Both the position numbers and the translations under genes were made by a program. Source: Spirulina sp034932185 (GTDB lineage Bacteria; Cyanobacteriota; Cyanobacteriia; Cyanobacteriales; Spirulinaceae). Taken from it: a stretch of DNA of 64,000 nt. This document shows, one piece after another, positions 43,901 to 51,553 of the stretch (its first letter is position 1; every line of letters begins with the position of its first letter). The stretch is from assembly GCF_034932185.1 (NCBI RefSeq), contig NZ_JAYGHW010000040.1:1-64000 (forward strand), read 5' to 3'. The notes below the pieces were generated by a model, which searched no databases, was not told the DNA's origin, and worked only from the letters and a program-made list of their open reading frames with translations.

Positions 43901-44191
43901 GCCCGTAACGAGCAGGAAGACCTCAAAGCAGAGCGTATTCAAGAATTTGAGGCAAAAATTCAAGACTTATTCCAGTACATTAGAAACTCCGATGAAGGTA
44001 AGCGCTTGATCATCAAAATCAACTCTGATGTACCCGAAGATGAGATTTACGAAGACTTTGGCAAAATCTACCGTAAATATAAGGTCATGCAGCGGAAAAT
44101 AGTGGGAGATTATTTTTTCAAAGAAATGGAGGATTTAGTGAATAAACTCTGTGATGATTTTGAACATACAGTTCGTCACAATAGGGAATGA
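40967..44191 (+). CDS. hsdR: Type I restriction enzyme motor/nuclease subunit
   Basis: 1074 residues. A PD-(D/E)XK nuclease lies near 143-165 (FRPDLCFFVNG, LYLGYSELKAN). Superfamily 2 helicase motifs follow: Walker A AGFGKSN (about 395), motif II IDEIH (about 501), motif III GFTATPDD (about 545), and motif VI region QAISRVNRTTKHK. It translocates DNA and cuts unmodified invaders when joined to HsdM and HsdS. The frame is intact and the ATG follows hsdS by three bases. Codons favour C and A (AAA, ACC, GCC), in sharp contrast to hsdM. Confidence 0.95.
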   Translation: MSELNLQDKFLVPFIKKELDYREVKPNTVTNSLIIEEDLQEFISSTTLNAKNYETLLRKYNGNPQTLLADLIDLLQERIASSRNMALFINANKSITLQGIKLHLFYTDDSVIHNSKLFEENIFSVIQELPYQYKYQNQKIFSFRPDLCFFVNGLYLGYSELKANFSNQTAKKNGRGKVAKDYFEAVRKYYEIFDQNDHLSDSEKERHRRDFLKIFEKAIHITTTDIAETYIIRTIDQFFDEALTTCRAGKFNRDEYDKKLFQAFKPYPLLNPNADKKNKLKELFTFHYGKSFIEKEILYYNFIEREVYTLNGRKELKDEKGQLICPRPKQKFGTDKILTQIDEFLKHETEDDYYIKQLEQQLAHVAPTKRDELIEKRKAYANNKNVYSLLLQYAAGFGKSNIIGWTALQLKDLRRNGEYIYDKVMIIVDRLQLRSQIDAKMRNMNIENSMFLEAHDKKTFQQALTADQRLVIINLQKFQDVRKILDADTLQQLADLRIVFLIDEIHRSNSGKQHEEMVNIFDELQTPFDANRQYNLIRTKKNLIIGFTATPDDNTLARFGEFSGYAESEKLWVPFDSYTMNEAIKDGFILNPLKNIVPVASKMLFDIPSNNLEGFEEPNYKDIDKKQIYEEAGRINAISRYIADLLVKDVYRQIRGTGKAMLAVYSIKAAIAYAEAIKRHFREITQHPKYTKYADAPIYIVYSSNQDQQSATGLNDGISEEKVLENFSLRKNGLIIVVAKLQTGFDERRLHTLFLDKEIKGIAAIQAISRVNRTTKHKNDCKIVDFSYNNVNVQNIKDAFEHFSDVVVSDFDPFSDRRILEILFADLKKSGLYQQFFDSFLKIFRNNAKCDNPETYLDLESNIEEYIAAYPQETADVKAKAAQYFTILNRIEYVITIDDKYKETSFLAFLRLINRLYNQLHRTHDPKDPIEVYFDNQIGIIEVEIQPTEQQKRQETKIAKGKEPSETAHQFDILSIIDARNEQEDLKAERIQEFEAKIQDLFQYIRNSDEGKRLIIKINSDVPEDEIYEDFGKIYRKYKVMQRKIVGDYFFKEMEDLVNKLCDDFEHTVRHNRE

Positions 44192-44404
44192 TTGAAACAC
44201 AATACCCAACGCCGCCGGAATTGGGAGGCATCCACTGGACAGACAACAGCGATCGCCCCCCTCCCCCCCCTAGCGCGATCGCCCCACAAGATCATCAAGG
44301 AGCGATCGCCCCCTAATCCTATAATGGGTTCATTAAACAATTGTGGATTCAAGAGCAGGATGCTCAAAACCCCAGTCCTCAAGTTTTGTTGGATTAGATA
44401 ACCG
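44192..44404. other. Short gap with clustered HIP1 sites
   Basis: 213 bases between hsdR and the EVE frame. Three GCGATCGCCCC-type octamers cluster at about 44250-44312. No gene is supported; the only ATG frame near its end stops before the EVE frame. Confidence 0.5.
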
Positions 44405-44827
44405 ATTGCTTACTGGCTCTTCCAAGGCAACCCCAAATACTACCGACTCATCGACGCAATTCGTGAACTAGAGGAAATCCCCTGGCGGGTCAACCGCTAC
44501 AACAAACAGATCAGCGTCGGGGACGGCGTTTTGATTTGGCTGGCAGGGCGCGATCGCGGCATCTATGCCCTAGGGGAAATCAGCCAAGCACCGCAAGTTC
44601 TCAAAACCATTCCCGATCTGGACTATTTTATTGAGCCGAGCCAAATGAGTTCTAAACCTCAGGCCATCGTCAAACTCACCCATCGACTCATTGACCAGCC
44701 CCTCCTCTATCCAAAACTAAAGGATGACCCCGTACTGCGCAAACTCTCGATCATCTGCAAACCCCCCATCGGCACAAACTTCCCCGTCGCAACAGATGAG
44801 TGGCAGCGCGTCCAAGCATTGATTTAG
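44405..44827 (+). CDS. EVE-domain protein lacking a normal start codon
   Basis: The frame encodes 141 residues beginning I-AYWLFQGNPKYYRLIDAIRE, the canonical start of EVE-domain proteins, where the first codon is usually ATG. Here it is ATT and an in-frame TAA lies one codon further upstream (44399-44401). Use of ATT, use of TTG 44531 (which would delete the first 42 residues) or decay are all possible. EVE domains bind modified bases and are enriched near restriction systems, which fits its position after hsdR. The remaining domain (VGDGVLIWLAGRDRGIYALGEI) is intact to the stop at 44827. Confidence 0.75.
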   Translation: MAYWLFQGNPKYYRLIDAIRELEEIPWRVNRYNKQISVGDGVLIWLAGRDRGIYALGEISQAPQVLKTIPDLDYFIEPSQMSSKPQAIVKLTHRLIDQPLLYPKLKDDPVLRKLSIICKPPIGTNFPVATDEWQRVQALI

Positions 44828-45009
44828 CGAGATCACCATCCCCAAGACCCATGTCCCAACTCCGCCCCTACCCAGAAGGCGATCGCCCCATCCCCAGCCC
44901 CCTGCCAATTTGAACATTGGTAGTCCCCTTTACAACAACTTGACCCGCGAGAGTGTTAAGTTTGTTGTGTAATCCATAGTAAATCTCTATAGTAGAGGGC
45001 CTTAATCTT

Positions 45010-45366
45010 ATGGCTCAAGTGTTTGATCCTATTCCCGGTAACGCAGACACCCCTATGCTGTGTTGCTATGTCAATGCCACTAGCCAAATTCAAATCGCTC
45101 GCATTACCAACATTGCCAACTGGTATTTTGAACGGGTTGTCTTTCCCGGCCAGCGGCTTGTGTTTGAAGCCGTTCCCAATGCCTTGCTAGAAATCCATAC
45201 CGGAATGATGGCCAGTGCAATTCTTTCCGATACCATTTCTTGCCAGAAATTGCAGGTGGAAGAACAAGAACCGGAACCCGAATCAACCCTATCCCCCAAG
45301 GTAGAGGCAACGGCAACAATTCCTCATAAAATCAGCCAGAATAACGGTGAACCCATTGCGGTTTAG
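45010..45366 (+). CDS. DUF1830 family protein
   Basis: 118 residues. MLCCYVNATSQIQIARITNIANWYFERVVFPGQRLVFEA is the cyanobacterial DUF1830 core, a small beta-rich domain; the C-terminal 45 residues are a polar tail. The function is unknown. Confidence 0.85.
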   Translation: MAQVFDPIPGNADTPMLCCYVNATSQIQIARITNIANWYFERVVFPGQRLVFEAVPNALLEIHTGMMASAILSDTISCQKLQVEEQEPEPESTLSPKVEATATIPHKISQNNGEPIAV

Positions 45367-45487
45367 TGCTTAAAGATGGCCATAATATCAATTTTTTCTA
45401 CGGACTGATCCCCCATGGGGGTCAGTCTTCTGTTTGGGGGCATCCATCCCTTAAGCTTAAGGACAACAGCATCAATCGGAGCAGCAG

Positions 45488-45934
45488 ATGGATCTACCCT
45501 CGTTTTTGTGGTTGTGGCGGATTGCGGCTTGGTCGATGGGGCTATCGCTAACGGCCTACGGGGTTTTGGGGTTGACCGGCTGGGGAATGTGGCGAGGGCG
45601 AGGTGAGGGGCGATCGCGCCCCCCCTGGTTACGGCCCCTACATCTAACCCTGGGGTTTACCTTGGTCGCTTTAGTGCTACTCCTGCTCACGGTGGGGATC
45701 GTGGGAACCCTGGGCTATTACGGCACATTGGGCCATTCCTGGCATTTGGGGGCCGGCGCTGGCGTGGTTCTCTTGGTGCTGGCTTCGGCGGCAACGGGGT
45801 TAAATCTCTATCGCTTACCCCAGGGGCGATCGCTCCACATCACGATCAATAGCCTCCTCCTGGTGGGCTTCATCGCCGTCTCCCTAAGCGGTTGGGCAGT
45901 GGTGCAGAAATATCTACCGGGGGCCAGCCCTTAA
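45488..45934 (+). CDS. DUF4079-like membrane protein
   Basis: 148 residues with four membrane helices. WLRPLHLTLGFTL and the LGHSWHLGAGAG histidines resemble b-type-cytochrome-like four-helix proteins of the DUF4079 family, possibly a haem site. ATG 45488 opens the frame. It is followed 48 bases later by a small photosystem-like protein. Confidence 0.7.
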   Translation: MDLPSFLWLWRIAAWSMGLSLTAYGVLGLTGWGMWRGRGEGRSRPPWLRPLHLTLGFTLVALVLLLLTVGIVGTLGYYGTLGHSWHLGAGAGVVLLVLASAATGLNLYRLPQGRSLHITINSLLLVGFIAVSLSGWAVVQKYLPGASP

Positions 45935-45982
45935 ACCCGAATCCATCACGTTTTGTTAAGATGGCTCTAAGTTTTTTCGCAA

Positions 45983-46189
45983 ATGCACATGATTCACTCT
46001 AGTTTCGGGATGACAGCGGTGTTAGGGGCGTTGCCCATGGCCTTCACCGCCGTTTATGTGGTGGGTTTCATCGCCGCTGTGAGCATCGGTTCGATCGCTT
46101 GGTACAACTCCAAGCGGCCCGCCGGTTGGGAAGGGCGGGAGCGGCCCGATATTGTCCCCAAGGTGGGGGATGGCGAGTCAGAAGATTAA
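45983..46189 (+). CDS. Probable photosystem II assembly protein Psb35
   Basis: 68 residues. One membrane helix (AVYVVGFIAAVSIGSIAWY) is followed by NSKRPAGWEGRERPDIVPKV. I recall this tail from the cyanobacterial small protein Psb35 (Ssl2148 in Synechocystis), which associates with CP47 and stabilises it with Hlips, but the match is from memory only. The true start may be ATG 46010 or 46034. Its TAA overlaps the stop of a convergent small gene (TTAA at 46186-46189). Confidence 0.5.
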   Translation: MHMIHSSFGMTAVLGALPMAFTAVYVVGFIAAVSIGSIAWYNSKRPAGWEGRERPDIVPKVGDGESED

Positions 46190-46350
46190 ACATCTGGGGG
46201 GCGTTCTCGGCTGGGGAGAGAGGGCGATCGCTCAATCTCCTCGAACCGATAGCCCCGATGTTCAAATTGCCGCACAAATTGGGCAGGATTGTCAGCGGCA
46301 GGCTCAGGGATCTCGTGGCGTTGTTTTTTGCGTTTGGCTTTGCGTCCCAT
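46186..46350 (-). CDS. Small basic conserved-looking protein
   Basis: 54 residues starting MGRKAKRKKQRHEIPE and ending RSPSLPSRERPPDV, with FVRQFEHRGYRFEEIERSP in between. The MGRKAK-basic start and the FVxxxExxGY...xRSP pattern match a short cyanobacterial protein family of unknown function, as far as I can recall. It ends on the stop overlap with the plus-strand gene at 45983. Confidence 0.65.
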   Translation of the reverse strand: MGRKAKRKKQRHEIPEPAADNPAQFVRQFEHRGYRFEEIERSPSLPSRERPPDV

Positions 46351-46512
46351 GGTAGTCCTCAAGCAGCGACAGAACGGTTGGAAAATCTTCAGCGATCAAA
46401 CTTTAGGGTTATGTTAACCTAACTTCAGTCTTGCCTCCGGTAAAACGGCGCGATCGTGAACCGAGCAAGGGATTTTGCTTCAAATCTTCCGTCCTCAAAT
46501 TGGTGTGAGCAC

Positions 46513-48891
46513 ATGTCAAAATTAGCAGGTCATCTTCTCCAAACGGCTCCGTTTGTGCTAGCGGCCTCATTAATGACCCCTCAAGGGGCATCGGCTGCCC
46601 CGCCTGCTGCGGTGGATCCGTTGGAAACCACCGAGACCGCAACGATTGAAACCACAAACTGGCAGGCCCCCGCTCCTCCGGAACCTAACCCAGAATTAGA
46701 TCTGCGGGAGCCGCCGGTTCCCGTTGCCGTCCCGGAACCCGTCGCCTTCGAGCCGGTACTCGCACCGGAACCCGTGGTGATTCCGGAGCCGGTGGCCATT
46801 GCAGAACCCGTTACTGCACCGGAACCCGTTGCTATTCCTGAAGTTGCACCAGAACCGGCTGCGCTCCCAGAGCTAGAGGAAATCGCCACGGCAGAACCGG
46901 AGATGATCACCGCAACTCCGGCAGCATTGGAGCCGATGGCCCTACCCACCGTAGCCGGTGATCCTTTGACGGTGACGGAGCCAGTCGTTTTACCCGAAGC
47001 GGCTGCACCTTTGGAGATTACCACCACCACCGCAGGGGCAAGCCCCATCCTCGCACCGGCTCAAGAGGTTGCACCGGCTGAGATCGATGGCGATTCTTTG
47101 ACGGAATCGGTGCTGATTCCCTTGGCAGAAAGCAGTGAGGGGCGATCGCCCACCGCCGCCGATCTCACCCCTGAAATTGCGGGCGATCCCCTCCCTTCCC
47201 CAGAACCGGAAGCGCAGCCCATCCCCCTAGAGCCAGTAGCCGCAACATCAACGCCGCAATTGATGGTTAACCCCATGGCCCTTGATCAGTTTGCCGCTGA
47301 AGTTGAAGGGCCCAGAGGGGCGATCCCGATGGCTCAAACCTTCAGCCGTGATTTAGAGGAGTTAGAAACGGGGTCTGAGGCGATCGCCCAGACCAACGTT
47401 CATGAACTCTTAGATCAAATTAACCAATACACCAACGAGAGTAACCCCAACTTAGGCCAAGGGGTGAGCAGTGCCTCCCAATTTCGGGATGTTATCCCCA
47501 CGGATTGGGCCTATACCGCCCTGGATGATTTAGTCCGTCGCTATGACTGTATCCGAGGCTATCCCGACGGCACATTCCGAGGCAATCGGGATTTGACCCG
47601 TTATGAATTTGCCGCTGGCTTAAATGCCTGTGTCCAACAGATCGAGCGGATCATTGCTGAAACCACCGCTACCCTCGCCAGTCGGGCAGACTTGGAAATT
47701 CTCCAACGGCTCGTTCAAGAATTTGAAGGGGAATTAGCAACGATCAGCACCCGTGTGGATGCCCTGGATGGTCGGGTTGCGATCCTTGAAGATCAGCAAT
47801 TTTCCACCACCACCAAACTGGATGGGGAAGCGATCTTTGCCATTAATGCGCTGCTCCCGCAATCCTACACCCGCACCACGGGAGCGCCCACCATTGAAAA
47901 TGATGTGGTGTTTCAAGACCGGGTGCGGTTGAATTTAGATACTTCGTTTACGGGGCGCGATCGCCTCCGCACTCGTCTCCAAGCGGGCAATGTCACCTCT
48001 TGGCCCGGCATTAATAGCATCACCAATGAAGCCCGCTACGGTTTCGCGACGGACAATAACAACGACATTCAAATTGATGACCTGGCCTATCGCTTTCCCT
48101 TTGGAGACGAGGATAAGGGCATGGCTCAAATCTTCGCCCATGGTGCGGGGATGGATGAGTTATTAATGCCCCTCAACCCCTTAAACTCCAGCGGGGGCGG
48201 TTCAATCTCCCGGTTTGGTCAATACAACCCGATTCTGCGGGTGGGCGGCCAACGCCAAGGTTTTGGCGCAAGCTACAAAGTCACCGATGAGCTAGAGCTA
48301 GCTGTGGGTTATACCGCCGGAGAAGGTCAAAATCCCTCACTAGGGGGTCTATTCAATGGCTCCTATGCTTTGGGGGGTCAGGTGAAATACACCACCGATA
48401 ATCTCGGGGTGGCCATCCAATACATCAACAGCTACAACCCCAGGGGTGGCTTAAACCACAACACCGGCAGCATTGCCAGCAACCTGATGATCAGTGGCGC
48501 TTCGGTGACGGCAAATAACTTCGGTGCAGAAGTCCTGTTCCGCCCCCGTGAGAACCTGTTTGTCGGGGGTTGGGGCGGTTTGACCGATGGCAAGGTTGCC
48601 AATTTAGGCCGCACCGATATTTGGAACTATGCCCTGGTTTTAGGAGTAGAGGATATCGGCGGGGAAGGAAACCTCTTAGGGTTCGTCGTGGGGCAACAGC
48701 CCCGCCTCACCAGTTCCCCCCTAGCAACGGTTGATCCCAATGTGGGCTACCACATTGAGGGCTTCTATCGCTTTGCGGTGAGCGATCGCATTGAGATCAC
48801 CCCTGGGGTGATTTGGCTCCCTGACCCTGGCCACACCAAAACCAACAAGGATATTTTTGCCGCAACGATCCGGACTCGTTTCCGGTTCTAA
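46513..48891 (+). CDS. SLH-domain carbohydrate/iron porin (OprB-like)
   Basis: 792 residues. A signal peptide (LLQTAPFVLAASLMTPQGASA) is followed by about 230 residues of Pro/Glu/Ala/Val-rich sequence with repeated PEPV units. Then comes one SLH domain (about 330-390, with IPTDWAYTALDDLVRRYDCI, GYPDGTFRGN and LTRYEFAAGLN), a coiled coil (AEISTRVDAL region), and a C-terminal beta-barrel ending in the aromatic RTRFRF. Such cyanobacterial outer-membrane porins pass sugars or iron. The long PEPV linker is unusual. ATG 46513 precedes a better signal peptide than GTG 46456. A strong terminator follows. Confidence 0.88.
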   Translation: MSKLAGHLLQTAPFVLAASLMTPQGASAAPPAAVDPLETTETATIETTNWQAPAPPEPNPELDLREPPVPVAVPEPVAFEPVLAPEPVVIPEPVAIAEPVTAPEPVAIPEVAPEPAALPELEEIATAEPEMITATPAALEPMALPTVAGDPLTVTEPVVLPEAAAPLEITTTTAGASPILAPAQEVAPAEIDGDSLTESVLIPLAESSEGRSPTAADLTPEIAGDPLPSPEPEAQPIPLEPVAATSTPQLMVNPMALDQFAAEVEGPRGAIPMAQTFSRDLEELETGSEAIAQTNVHELLDQINQYTNESNPNLGQGVSSASQFRDVIPTDWAYTALDDLVRRYDCIRGYPDGTFRGNRDLTRYEFAAGLNACVQQIERIIAETTATLASRADLEILQRLVQEFEGELATISTRVDALDGRVAILEDQQFSTTTKLDGEAIFAINALLPQSYTRTTGAPTIENDVVFQDRVRLNLDTSFTGRDRLRTRLQAGNVTSWPGINSITNEARYGFATDNNNDIQIDDLAYRFPFGDEDKGMAQIFAHGAGMDELLMPLNPLNSSGGGSISRFGQYNPILRVGGQRQGFGASYKVTDELELAVGYTAGEGQNPSLGGLFNGSYALGGQVKYTTDNLGVAIQYINSYNPRGGLNHNTGSIASNLMISGASVTANNFGAEVLFRPRENLFVGGWGGLTDGKVANLGRTDIWNYALVLGVEDIGGEGNLLGFVVGQQPRLTSSPLATVDPNVGYHIEGFYRFAVSDRIEITPGVIWLPDPGHTKTNKDIFAATIRTRFRF

Positions 48892-48903
48892 CTCAAGGCA
48901 AAA

Positions 48904-49149
48904 TCACCATTTCAATACCGCCGCGTCAATCCCTTGCTCGCGGCGGTTTTTACTATCCCGTTCAAACCAAGCGATGATCTGTTCGGGGGTGAGGTCAGCA
49001 ATGGCAACCCCTTCATCAGCCGCAATTTTTGTGAGTAGGCGTAGGGAGGAAATGGTTAAACGGGTGAGAAATTTTTCCGGGCTGGAAAGGAGCGCGGCAT
49101 CGACTTGGGCAGATTCTTCAGGAGTGAGGAAGTGGGTTTCGGGAGTCAT
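48904..49149 (-). CDS. Small protein, unknown, overlapping porin terminator
   Basis: 81 residues from ATG 49149 (MTPETHFLTPEESAQVDAAL). It is helical throughout, with SSPEKFLTRLTISSLRLLTKIA and DLTPEQIIAWFERDSKNRREQ. The frame upstream of this ATG is filled with palindromic repeats, so the shorter version is preferred. The 3' end overlaps the porin's terminator hairpin on the other strand. No family recognised. Confidence 0.6.
   Translation of the reverse strand: MTPETHFLTPEESAQVDAALLSSPEKFLTRLTISSLRLLTKIAADEGVAIADLTPEQIIAWFERDSKNRREQGIDAAVLKW
48918..48951 (+). terminator. Porin gene terminator
   Basis: The arms CCGCCGCG and CGCGGCGG (8 bp) are followed by TTTTT, 27 bases after the porin stop. 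The hairpin lies inside the 3' coding part of the minus-strand gene at 48904. Confidence 0.85.
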
Positions 49150-49580
49150 GGGTAGGAAGTAGGGAGTAGGGGCGAAAAATCTTTCGCCCTGGGAAGTAGG
49201 GGCGAAAAATTTTTCGCCCTTCTGCCCTTTTAATGCCATGGGAAAAAGTCCCCCATGGGAGGACTTTTTCAAAGATTCACCGCTGCGCCGTCTTACCTCA
49301 GCTTTTGACCTGGGAAACCCAGGGGGGAATTGGGGCTTCGCGTTTTAAGTTTCCGAGTGCAATGCTCGGTCTACTGCCACGCCAGCGATTATAACTCCCA
49401 CGTAACTCAAGCATAGATCAAAAAAACTATATTGGCAGTCACCAACGCCGCAGTGAATTCTAAACCCATCATAAACAATCCCCTGCAATTCTGGCCAAAC
49501 GACCGCTGATAAAATTTTCTTGGCCCCCAAAATCATCTCTTCTCTGCCTTTTACTGCTACACTAAAAATCTGTGAATCAG
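49150..49580. other. Repeat-rich gap before trnL
   Basis: Two GGGGCGAAA/TTTCGCCC palindromes lie at 49169-49189 and 49199-49219, preceded by STRR-like TAGGAAG/TAGGGAG heptamers. The rest, to the tRNA, shows one weak minus-strand frame that overlaps the tRNA and lacks family features, so no gene is called. Confidence 0.6.
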
Positions 49581-49665
49581 GGGGGCGTGGCGGAATGGTA
49601 GACGCTGCGGACTTAAAATCCGTTGAGATTAATCCCTCGTGTGGGTTCAAGTCCCACCGCCCCCA
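49581..49665 (+). tRNA. trnL-UAA: tRNA-Leu (anticodon UAA), no intron
   Basis: 85 bases with acceptor pairs GGGGGCG/CGCCCCC, a D-arm, the anticodon loop CTTAAAA (anticodon TAA), a long variable arm, and the T-arm GTGGG-TTCAAGT-CCCAC. The anticodon loop is uninterrupted, so this gene lacks the group I intron found at this site in many cyanobacteria. Confidence 0.95.
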
Positions 49666-49807
49666 TCCCTAACCATCCCGTTTGTAGGCGAGGCGCAAAA
49701 AATCTTTCACCTCATTTTTGCGTAGGGGCAAAAAATCTTTTGCCCTCACCCATCGGCCCGGACAAATCGACTAGAATTGCTCTCGTAGCGACGCGCACAA
49801 GAAAACC
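49666..49807. repeat. Gap with degenerate GGGCAAAA/TTTTGCCC palindromes
   Basis: Variant copies of the GGGGCGAAA family lie at 49687-49705 and 49716-49738 (GGGGCAAAAAATCTTTTGCCC). No gene is supported. Confidence 0.5.
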
Positions 49808-51337
49808 ATGCTAGCCAGAGTTTGGAGCGCAACCGTTGTCGGCATTGATGCAGTGCAGGTGGGGGTTGAAGTTGATGTTTCTGGGGGGCTGCCCAAAACC
49901 GTTTTGGTGGGGTTGCCCGATACCGCCGTGCAGGAATCCCGCGAACGGGTCAATGCCGCCTTGAAAAACTCCGGCTTTGCCTTCCCGATGCGCAAGATTT
50001 TGATCAACCTCACTCCGGCGGATCTACGCAAAGAAGGCCCCAGTTTTGATCTGCCCATTAGTATTGGCATCCTCGCCGCCTCAGAACAGGCCAACCCCCA
50101 ACTTTTGGGGGACTTTATTTTTATTGGTGAATTATCCCTGGATGGCAGCCTGCGGCCGGTGGCGGGGGTGTTGCCCATTGCGGCGGCGGCCAAGGAATTG
50201 GGAATGCGGGGGTTGGTGTTGCCCCTGGATAATGCCCAGGAGGCTGCGGTGGTGGAGGGCATTGAGGTCTATGGCTTCACCCATTTGCGAGAAATTGCCG
50301 ATTTCCTCGATCGCCCCCAAACCCATCAACCCATCGCCTTTAACCGCGACATTCTCGAAGGGGAACCCTGGATCGGGGTTCCTGACTTAAAGGAAGTGAA
50401 GGGCCAAAACCATGCCCGCCGAGCTTTGGAAATTGCCGCTGCTGGGGGCCATAACTTGATTTTTGTCGGGCCGCCGGGCAGTGGCAAAACGATGCTGGCG
50501 CGACGGTTGCCGGGGATTTTGCCCCCCTTGAGTTTCCCGGAGGCCCTAGAAGTGTCTCGGATTCATTCCGTGGCGGGATTACTCAAAGAAAGGGGAACGC
50601 TGATCCGCGATCGCCCCTTTCGCAGTCCCCACCATTCCGCCTCAGGGCCTTCTTTAGTGGGGGGCGGCAGTATTCCCCGACCGGGGGAGATTTCCCTCGC
50701 CCATCGGGGGATCCTCTTTCTCGACGAGTTAACCGAGTTCAAGCGCAATGTTTTAGAATTTTTACGCCAACCCCTCGAAGATGGCCAGGTGACAATTTCC
50801 CGCACCCGGCAATCAGTGGAATTCCCCGCACAATTCACCCTCATTGCCAGTACGAACCCTTGCCCCTGCGGGTATTATGGCGATCGCCTCCAAGCCTGTA
50901 CCTGTTCCCCCGTACAGCGGGAACGCTATTGGGCGAAATTATCCGGCCCGTTAATGGATCGCATTGATCTACAGGTGGCAGTGAATCGCCTCAAACCGGA
51001 GGAAATGATCGCCCAAAGCCAAGGGGAGCCTTCGGCGGCCATTCGCGATCGCGTCTTTCGGGCGCGACAAATAGCGGGCGATCGCTTTCGTCATGAGCCA
51101 CAAATTCAAGGCAACGCCGAAATGCAAAGCCGCCATCTCCGGGAGCATTGCGCCCTCGATGATGCCAGCCGCAATTTATTAGAAGGGGCGATCCGCAAGT
51201 TAGGGTTATCGGCCCGGGCCATGGATCGCATCCTCAAGGTTTCGCGCACCATCGCTGATCTGGCGGGAGCGGCTCGGATTCAAGGCCAGCATTTAGCAGA
51301 GGCGATTCAATATCGAACCATTGACCGAATGCAGTAG
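49808..51337 (+). CDS. ComM/YifB-type Mg-chelatase-like AAA+ ATPase
   Basis: 509 residues. The N-terminal Lon-protease-like S5 fold (IGIDAVQVGVEVDVSGGLPKTV, then VGLPDTAVQESRERV) is followed by an AAA+ domain with Walker A GPPGSGKTM, Walker B FLDELTEF and sensor-type RPGEISLAHRG. The C-terminal region matches Mg-chelatase-like domains. ComM-type helicases promote branch migration during natural transformation, so a DNA-uptake role is possible. The TAG stop overlaps the first base of a GGGGCGAAA palindrome at 51337. Confidence 0.92.
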   Translation: MLARVWSATVVGIDAVQVGVEVDVSGGLPKTVLVGLPDTAVQESRERVNAALKNSGFAFPMRKILINLTPADLRKEGPSFDLPISIGILAASEQANPQLLGDFIFIGELSLDGSLRPVAGVLPIAAAAKELGMRGLVLPLDNAQEAAVVEGIEVYGFTHLREIADFLDRPQTHQPIAFNRDILEGEPWIGVPDLKEVKGQNHARRALEIAAAGGHNLIFVGPPGSGKTMLARRLPGILPPLSFPEALEVSRIHSVAGLLKERGTLIRDRPFRSPHHSASGPSLVGGGSIPRPGEISLAHRGILFLDELTEFKRNVLEFLRQPLEDGQVTISRTRQSVEFPAQFTLIASTNPCPCGYYGDRLQACTCSPVQRERYWAKLSGPLMDRIDLQVAVNRLKPEEMIAQSQGEPSAAIRDRVFRARQIAGDRFRHEPQIQGNAEMQSRHLREHCALDDASRNLLEGAIRKLGLSARAMDRILKVSRTIADLAGAARIQGQHLAEAIQYRTIDRMQ

Positions 51338-51358
51338 GGGCGAAAAATTTTTCGCCCC
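51337..51358. repeat. GGGGCGAAA...TTTCGCCCC palindromic repeat
   Basis: A perfect 11-bp inverted arm pair overlapping the comM stop codon. Confidence 0.85.
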
Positions 51359-51380
51359 CACACCCATTATTTTTCGCCCC

Positions 51381-51474
51381 ACGCCCATCGAAAATTTCCT
51401 CATCTACCCATCGAAAATTTCCCCAACCACCCATCAGAAATTTCCCCATCTACCCATCGAAAATTTCCCCTCTT
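51381..51474 (+). repeat. Four 23-bp tandem repeats before ycf3
   Basis: Units of 23-25 bases with the consensus ACCCATCGAAAATTTCCCC plus ATCT lie at 51381, 51406, 51429 and 51452, about 80 bases before ycf3. The CGAAAATTT part resembles the nearby palindrome and may derive from it. Confidence 0.85.
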
Positions 51475-51553
51475 GGCCAGAGCGACCGGGGGATCGGTAC
51501 AATGGGGAGACGAAAAAAGCAAATTCTCATTCGCTGATAATTAAACCAATCCT

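Noticed and set aside
49345..49650. 101-codon minus-strand frame across trnL
   Set aside because: It overlaps the tRNA on the opposite strand and shows no conserved features.
51381..51474. Possible CRISPR array
   Set aside because: The units are contiguous 23-bp repeats without unique spacers.
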